Assembly: GCF_003458715.1 (NCBI RefSeq)
Contig: NZ_QRVI01000001.1
Coordinates: 62,001-126,000, forward strand
Direction of reading: 5' to 3'
DNA from: Eubacterium sp. AF22-8LB
GTDB taxonomy: Bacteria > Bacillota_I > Bacilli_A > Erysipelotrichales > Erysipelotrichaceae
Length of the DNA stretch: 64,000 nucleotides
In this document: piece by piece, positions 60,608 to 64,000 of the stretch
Numbering within the stretch: position 1 is the first letter of the stretch
Layout: each line of letters starts with the position of its first letter
The notes under the pieces: model-generated
Seen by the model: only the letters and a program-made list of their open reading frames with translations
The model's database searches: none
What the model was told of the DNA's origin: nothing
Program-made: the position numbers and the translations under genes

Positions 60608-60858
60608 ATCTTCATTAAATTCAAAATACATCATCATAGGCTATACTCCTTCTTAAGGTAATTCTATTTTATCATGGATCAGCTGGCATATTTTTGAACA
60701 AGAGAAATAATAAAATGAGTGCCTTTTCATACCTTTTACGTACCTCAAGGTATTAAAAAAGCTAGAATGTACTTTATATAAAGCACTTCTAGCATATATT
60801 CTTTATTCAAACTCAATTTTGTGTACTTTTAAATCCATGCAACTTATACATTATATGG
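60608..60858. repeat. right copy of the long direct repeat (251 bp)
   Basis: About 90% identical to 50432-50672 with a 10-bp insertion (duplicated ATACCTTTT-like stretch). It preserves the same terminator hairpin, the MDLKVHKIEFE frame end on the minus strand, and TACATTATATGG at its right edge. Confidence 0.8.
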
Positions 60859-60910
60859 TTATTTATACAATTATTTCTTGTATTATTTTATATTCCAAAT
60901 CTTTTATGTA

Positions 60911-60958
60911 TATTTTGTACTCATTTTGGAGTCACTGTGAGTACATATTGAGTACAAG
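60911..60958. repeat. right copy of the 48-bp direct repeat
   Basis: Contains GTACTCA, 14 bases, TGAGTAC, four bases and a second TGAGTAC. This inverted plus direct pattern resembles a protein-binding or recombination site. Confidence 0.75.
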
Positions 60959-61068
60959 CATTTTAATATCTAGTACTATCACCATTAAAGAATGGGAATG
61001 AATCAGCCTAACACAATAAAATATGCAATGGTCAAAAAATTATCAAATATCCGTTGTTTAAAGAAAAA

Positions 61069-62232
61069 TCATATTTTTTTGGCCAAAATAGAAGTTATAA
61101 ATAACAAACTCAAACAAATCATTCCGCAGTATAAAAATGTTGTAGAGAATCCATATATATCAGAAAAATGTCCAACCAATGGAGAAATAAGCATGCCTGT
61201 TACAGCAATCAATAAACTACGTAAAGAAAGAATCGTACCACGATTTGTATCTTCTATACTTTTTTGAAGACATGAATTGTATGAAATATTATTAATGCTC
61301 ATTAAACTTGCACAACAAACATAAAGTAGCCAGGATAATAATATATGTCCTTGAAAAATAGACATTATTATAAATAAAGCAACTATAATAAAAGGCAGTT
61401 TTCTAACACTAAAGTCATATCCTAATTTAGAATTGATTTTTTGAGCACAAATTCCAAATACCGATTGTGAAAACATTACACAACTGAACATAAAACCAAT
61501 TACGTTTTCAGTGATGTTATGTGACTTTAGTAATACAGAATAATAATCCTCATAAGGAAGGAAGCATATTGCTAAAATTGCAGGTAACAGAATCAAATAT
61601 ATAACTTTGTAATTTAAAAAATCAAAACCACGAAAAAATCGAAAACACTCTTTATGTTCTTTTATCTGATTGTTATTGAACATCCGTGTTTCTTTAAATA
61701 TAAATATAAAAATAAAGCTTATAATTTGTATAGCGATATCAAAGTAGAATACAGTAGCATAGCTATATCTAGCCAAAAAGCCACCAATTATACTAGACAA
61801 TCCAATACTACAATAGAACAATATTTTATCAATGCCCATATAGTAATCCATTTTATCTGGACAACATTTTAAAATAGACTCACTAAAAATACAGTCAGTA
61901 GTTCCGGATAAAAACGCAAAAGAGATTCCTCGTATGATAGAAATCAATAATAAGGAGTTATATGAACGTGTAATAAGAGTAGAGATCAAAAAAGCAATTA
62001 GTGAAAACTGCCCAATAAAAGCACATGTTTTCCTACCATATTTATCAGAAAAAACACCACTCGGAATCTCAAAAATAAGTTTTGAAATCTGATAAGCTGA
62101 AATGATAAATCCGATTTGTGTTAAAGATATGTTTTGTTGCTTAAGAAAAAGCGCATAAATAAAGCTTAATGGTGATAAATTCGTTAAAAAATCAAATATT
62201 AAGAATAAACATATATTTCTTTTATACTCCAT
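61069..62232 (-). CDS. major facilitator superfamily transporter
   Basis: A 387-residue transporter with about twelve membrane segments and the MFS loop 2-3 motif GVFSDKYGRKTCAFIG, and a related GHFSDIYG in the second half. It is a drug or metabolite exporter by family. I chose the ATG at 62232 with GGAGG 9 nt upstream; the ATG at 62238 is only 3 nt from it. The start overlaps the end of a broken small gene, so it once was the second gene of an operon. Confidence 0.85.
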   Translation of the reverse strand: MEYKRNICLFLIFDFLTNLSPLSFIYALFLKQQNISLTQIGFIISAYQISKLIFEIPSGVFSDKYGRKTCAFIGQFSLIAFLISTLITRSYNSLLLISIIRGISFAFLSGTTDCIFSESILKCCPDKMDYYMGIDKILFYCSIGLSSIIGGFLARYSYATVFYFDIAIQIISFIFIFIFKETRMFNNNQIKEHKECFRFFRGFDFLNYKVIYLILLPAILAICFLPYEDYYSVLLKSHNITENVIGFMFSCVMFSQSVFGICAQKINSKLGYDFSVRKLPFIIVALFIIMSIFQGHILLSWLLYVCCASLMSINNISYNSCLQKSIEDTNRGTILSLRSLLIAVTGMLISPLVGHFSDIYGFSTTFLYCGMICLSLLFITSILAKKI

Positions 62233-62467
62233 TTGCATTTTCCTCCAATAAATTCTTTATAAACAATTCTATTAGGTTAATAATTTCTTTTTGGCTTGAT
62301 TGATTGTTTTCAATGGCAACCACTACCACATGTTGGTTTAAGTAACATGATTTACATATATAATCATTCGTATAATATGCTACTTCAGCATTCTATCAAT
62401 CATTTTCACCGTTAATATTTTTAAAATATTTTCCAATATCAATCTTATTTATACACGCTTTAAACAA
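62222..62467 (-). pseudogene. small broken gene before the MFS transporter
   Basis: A minus-strand frame from a TTG at 62467 to TAA 62222 (82 codons) is interrupted by adjacent TGA and TAG codons near 62396-62401. It encodes KIDIGKYFKNINGEND before and AYYTNDYICKSCYLNQHVVV and NQSSQKEIINLIELFIKNLL after them. The overlap with the MFS start and the cysteine pair CKSC suggest it was a real protein. Family not recognised. Confidence 0.35.
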
Positions 62468-62735
62468 ATATTTTAAGAAATGTTTCCTTATTTATGCTTT
62501 TTAAATTATTTTCAAATTAGCAAAAAAGCGCTAACAGCATAAAATCAATAATACCTTTCAATTTTATAAGTATTAAAAATGACTTTTTTGATTATGACAA
62601 GCGACTCTTTTGAACATTTCAAAAAAAAAAATAGTTTTTCATTGATAGTAAAATATTGAAATTCAATTTTTTGAAAAGCAGATCTATGATAAAATCGAAT
62701 ATATATTATAAATATTTTTTTGGAGATGAATGTAT
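62468..62735. other. AT-rich intergenic region before the TPR regulator
   Basis: No gene is visible. A perfect palindrome ATTGAA-A-TTCAAT lies at 62655-62667, about 70 bp before the regulator gene, and may be its autoregulatory site. No short pheromone-like ORF could be identified with confidence. Confidence 0.35.
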
Positions 62736-63956
62736 ATGGTAAATTACGGTAAATATATAAAAATCAATCGATATCTACAGAAAAAATCAATCTCAGAATT
62801 ATGCGATGGAATATGTACCCCTTCAACATTGAGTAAAATAGAAAATAACAAAAGTAATATTAATCCTAAGATTATCAATCAAATATTAGAAAGGTTGAGT
62901 AATATAAATATTGATATTTTAGAGTCAAATACAAATCGTCTTAAACCTGTAACAGAGTTATTTATACAAAGACTTATGTTAAATTTGGATAGATCAAATT
63001 TAATGGCAAAAATAGAGGAGGAGCAATTTAATTATCTTCATTCGGAATATATTCTCTTTTTTTATACTGCAAAACTCTTTTCTAACTTTGATTTATATCA
63101 TATAAATAATCAAGATATTGATGAGAAAATCTTAGATTTGATAAGCGAAGTGATTGAGTTTGGGGATTTTAACGAGTTATATTTTTATAATTTATTAAAA
63201 ATTATAAGATACAAGAATACCAATAATAGACTCAGAGATTTTGAAAAAATTATTGATGGAGACAGATATGGATGGTTGAACTATTTTTATTGTGATACCT
63301 TATTTCATAGTGGGAACATAAACGAATCTTATATGGGCACAAAAAAATGTTATGAATTGGCTTGTGAAAACTGTAATATCAATCTAATGTATGGCTGTCT
63401 ACTTCTCTTGGGACTATGCTCTTTGGAATTAAGCAATACTAATGAATCTGTAAAGTATTTTAAAAAGCTTGAAAATCTTGCTCCATTTATGAAATATGAT
63501 ATTAATTTTGTCATCAATTATAACTTGGGAGCAACTATGCTTGAAAAGAAAAACATAGAAAAAGCAAAATATTATTTAGAAGCATTAGAAGCAAATAAGT
63601 ACAATTATTCGCTAAGCTCTTTTTTTGTAGTTCATAAACTTGGATATCTATATACCGAATTAAAAAAATATGAAAAAGCAAATTATTATATTAATTGGAT
63701 AAATGAATTCGCCTCAAAGCAAGATAGTAAAATATCAAATCTTTTAAAGAAGATATCAGATTCATTGACTATTAAGTTAAAAGAGCCTAATTATTTATGT
63801 AATAAAAAATACCAAGAAGATATTGAGTTTATTTTTCAAAATAGCCAAAGTATATTTTCATATGGATTTCAAAAATTTTATCTAGCTGATCTAGAGGAAG
63901 TGTACTTAATTCAAAGAAGATATAAGGAGCTTTATTACATATATAAAAACAGATAA
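62736..63956 (+). CDS. helix-turn-helix transcriptional regulator with TPR repeats (PlcR/Rgg-like)
   Basis: A 406-residue protein. Residues 1-60 form an XRE-type helix-turn-helix (KYIKINRYLQKKSISELCDG, TPSTLSKIENNKSN); the rest is helical with TPR-like repeats (for instance LGLCSLELSNTNESVKYFKK, LGATMLEKKNIEKAKYYLEA, LGYLYTELKKYEKANYYINW). This is the layout of peptide-sensing regulators of the RRNPP group. GGAG is 10 nt before the ATG at 62736; 62730 is the alternative. It is divergent from the MFS gene and may control it. Stop at 63954-63956, so the gene is complete. Confidence 0.82.
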   Translation: MVNYGKYIKINRYLQKKSISELCDGICTPSTLSKIENNKSNINPKIINQILERLSNINIDILESNTNRLKPVTELFIQRLMLNLDRSNLMAKIEEEQFNYLHSEYILFFYTAKLFSNFDLYHINNQDIDEKILDLISEVIEFGDFNELYFYNLLKIIRYKNTNNRLRDFEKIIDGDRYGWLNYFYCDTLFHSGNINESYMGTKKCYELACENCNINLMYGCLLLLGLCSLELSNTNESVKYFKKLENLAPFMKYDINFVINYNLGATMLEKKNIEKAKYYLEALEANKYNYSLSSFFVVHKLGYLYTELKKYEKANYYINWINEFASKQDSKISNLLKKISDSLTIKLKEPNYLCNKKYQEDIEFIFQNSQSIFSYGFQKFYLADLEEVYLIQRRYKELYYIYKNR

Positions 63957-64000
63957 AAGTCATGTGCATCAATCATTACCAAAACTTTAATTTTTTTATA

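Larger units (their letters stand above)
60520..61068. other. non-coding stretch between ABC and MFS genes
   Basis: It contains the promoter area of the ABC operon, the right copy of the long repeat (60608-60858) and the right copy of the 48-bp repeat (60911-60958). A short minus-strand frame with a good ribosome binding site (AAGGAG) begins in the repeat at about 60649 and encodes MMMYFEFNEDGLKQNDLLYL, apparently the 5' end of a lost gene. Confidence 0.5.

Noticed and set aside
50432..60858. Long repeat as attL/attR of a classical integrative element
   Set aside because: The copies differ by about 10% and an indel, no integrase or tRNA target is seen, and the repeat is longer than usual att cores; only the bracketing is reported.
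60819..61267. Open frames at 60819-61001 and 60992-61267 on the plus strand as genes
   Set aside because: The first lies in repeat and AT-rich DNA without a ribosome binding site; the second is largely antisense to the 3' end of the MFS gene.

Overview
The window reads as a low-GC Gram-positive chromosome (Bacillota). AT-rich intergenic DNA, AGGAGG-type ribosome binding sites, frequent TTG/GTG starts and the gene content (VanR/S-like two-component systems, FemAB-type transferase, CHAP fragment, many MATE exporters) fit Firmicutes; class Erysipelotrichia is my best guess, but that is inference, since no rRNA or tRNA gene is present to place it.

Layout. 0.1-3.3 kb (minus): a partial gene, MscS channel, aromatic-acid exporter, small sigma-like factor and VanY-type carboxypeptidase. 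3.3-14.2 kb (minus): a 14-gene run of very tightly packed genes, moaA-moaC-MOSC/MogA-modB-modC-modA-moeA-like-modE-like-DUF3343-selD-yedF-yqeB-cysteine desulfurase-yqeC/xdhC. It covers molybdopterin synthesis, molybdate uptake and selenium activation/transfer, and matches the 'Se cofactor' trait of selenium-dependent molybdenum hydroxylases. The hydroxylase and selA/selB are not in the window. A palindrome in front of moaA may be the site of the ModE-like regulator. 14.2-21.0 kb: housekeeping genes (tag, ArsC/Spx-like, MTA/SAH deaminase, VanZ-like, MalY/PatB-like, ECF S component, DUF362 ferredoxin, aminotransferase).

21.1-26.5 kb is accessory: a MATE/MBL/TetR block with a different codon style, a tnpV gene and a broken excisionase-like gene from an integrative element, then an insertion element whose inverted ends enclose an IS3-type orfA, an IS91-like HUH transposase and a small zinc-ribbon ORF. 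26.9-44.4 kb is mostly core: S10 peptidase, rhodanese-TtcA fusion, two MATE exporters, TVP38, a two-component system, methionine gamma-lyase-like protein, SDR, EF-P, NudC, YwaF-like protein, a LacI pseudogene, a DUF4143 ATPase, an orphan T-box-like sequence and a FemAB-like transferase. 44.7-49.8 kb is a permease-ATPase-permease-RR-HK locus of the antimicrobial-peptide-resistance type.

49.8-62.7 kb is a plastic island full of remnants (IS21-family ends and istB fragment, CHAP fragment, small broken genes) and repeats. It carries the most interesting locus: a probable anti-phage operon (55.1-51.2 kb, minus) encoding a winged-helix protein, an AbiTii protein, a PHP-domain/ABC-ATPase protein and a small acidic protein. 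The first two share a short motif of the kind thought to mediate signalling-amyloid contacts. Next come an AlbA_2 regulator with an 11-bp tandem repeat in its coding sequence, a three-gene ABC exporter, an MFS exporter, and a PlcR/Rgg-like TPR regulator at the right edge. A 241/251-bp direct repeat brackets 50.4-60.9 kb and a 48-bp direct repeat brackets the ABC exporter.
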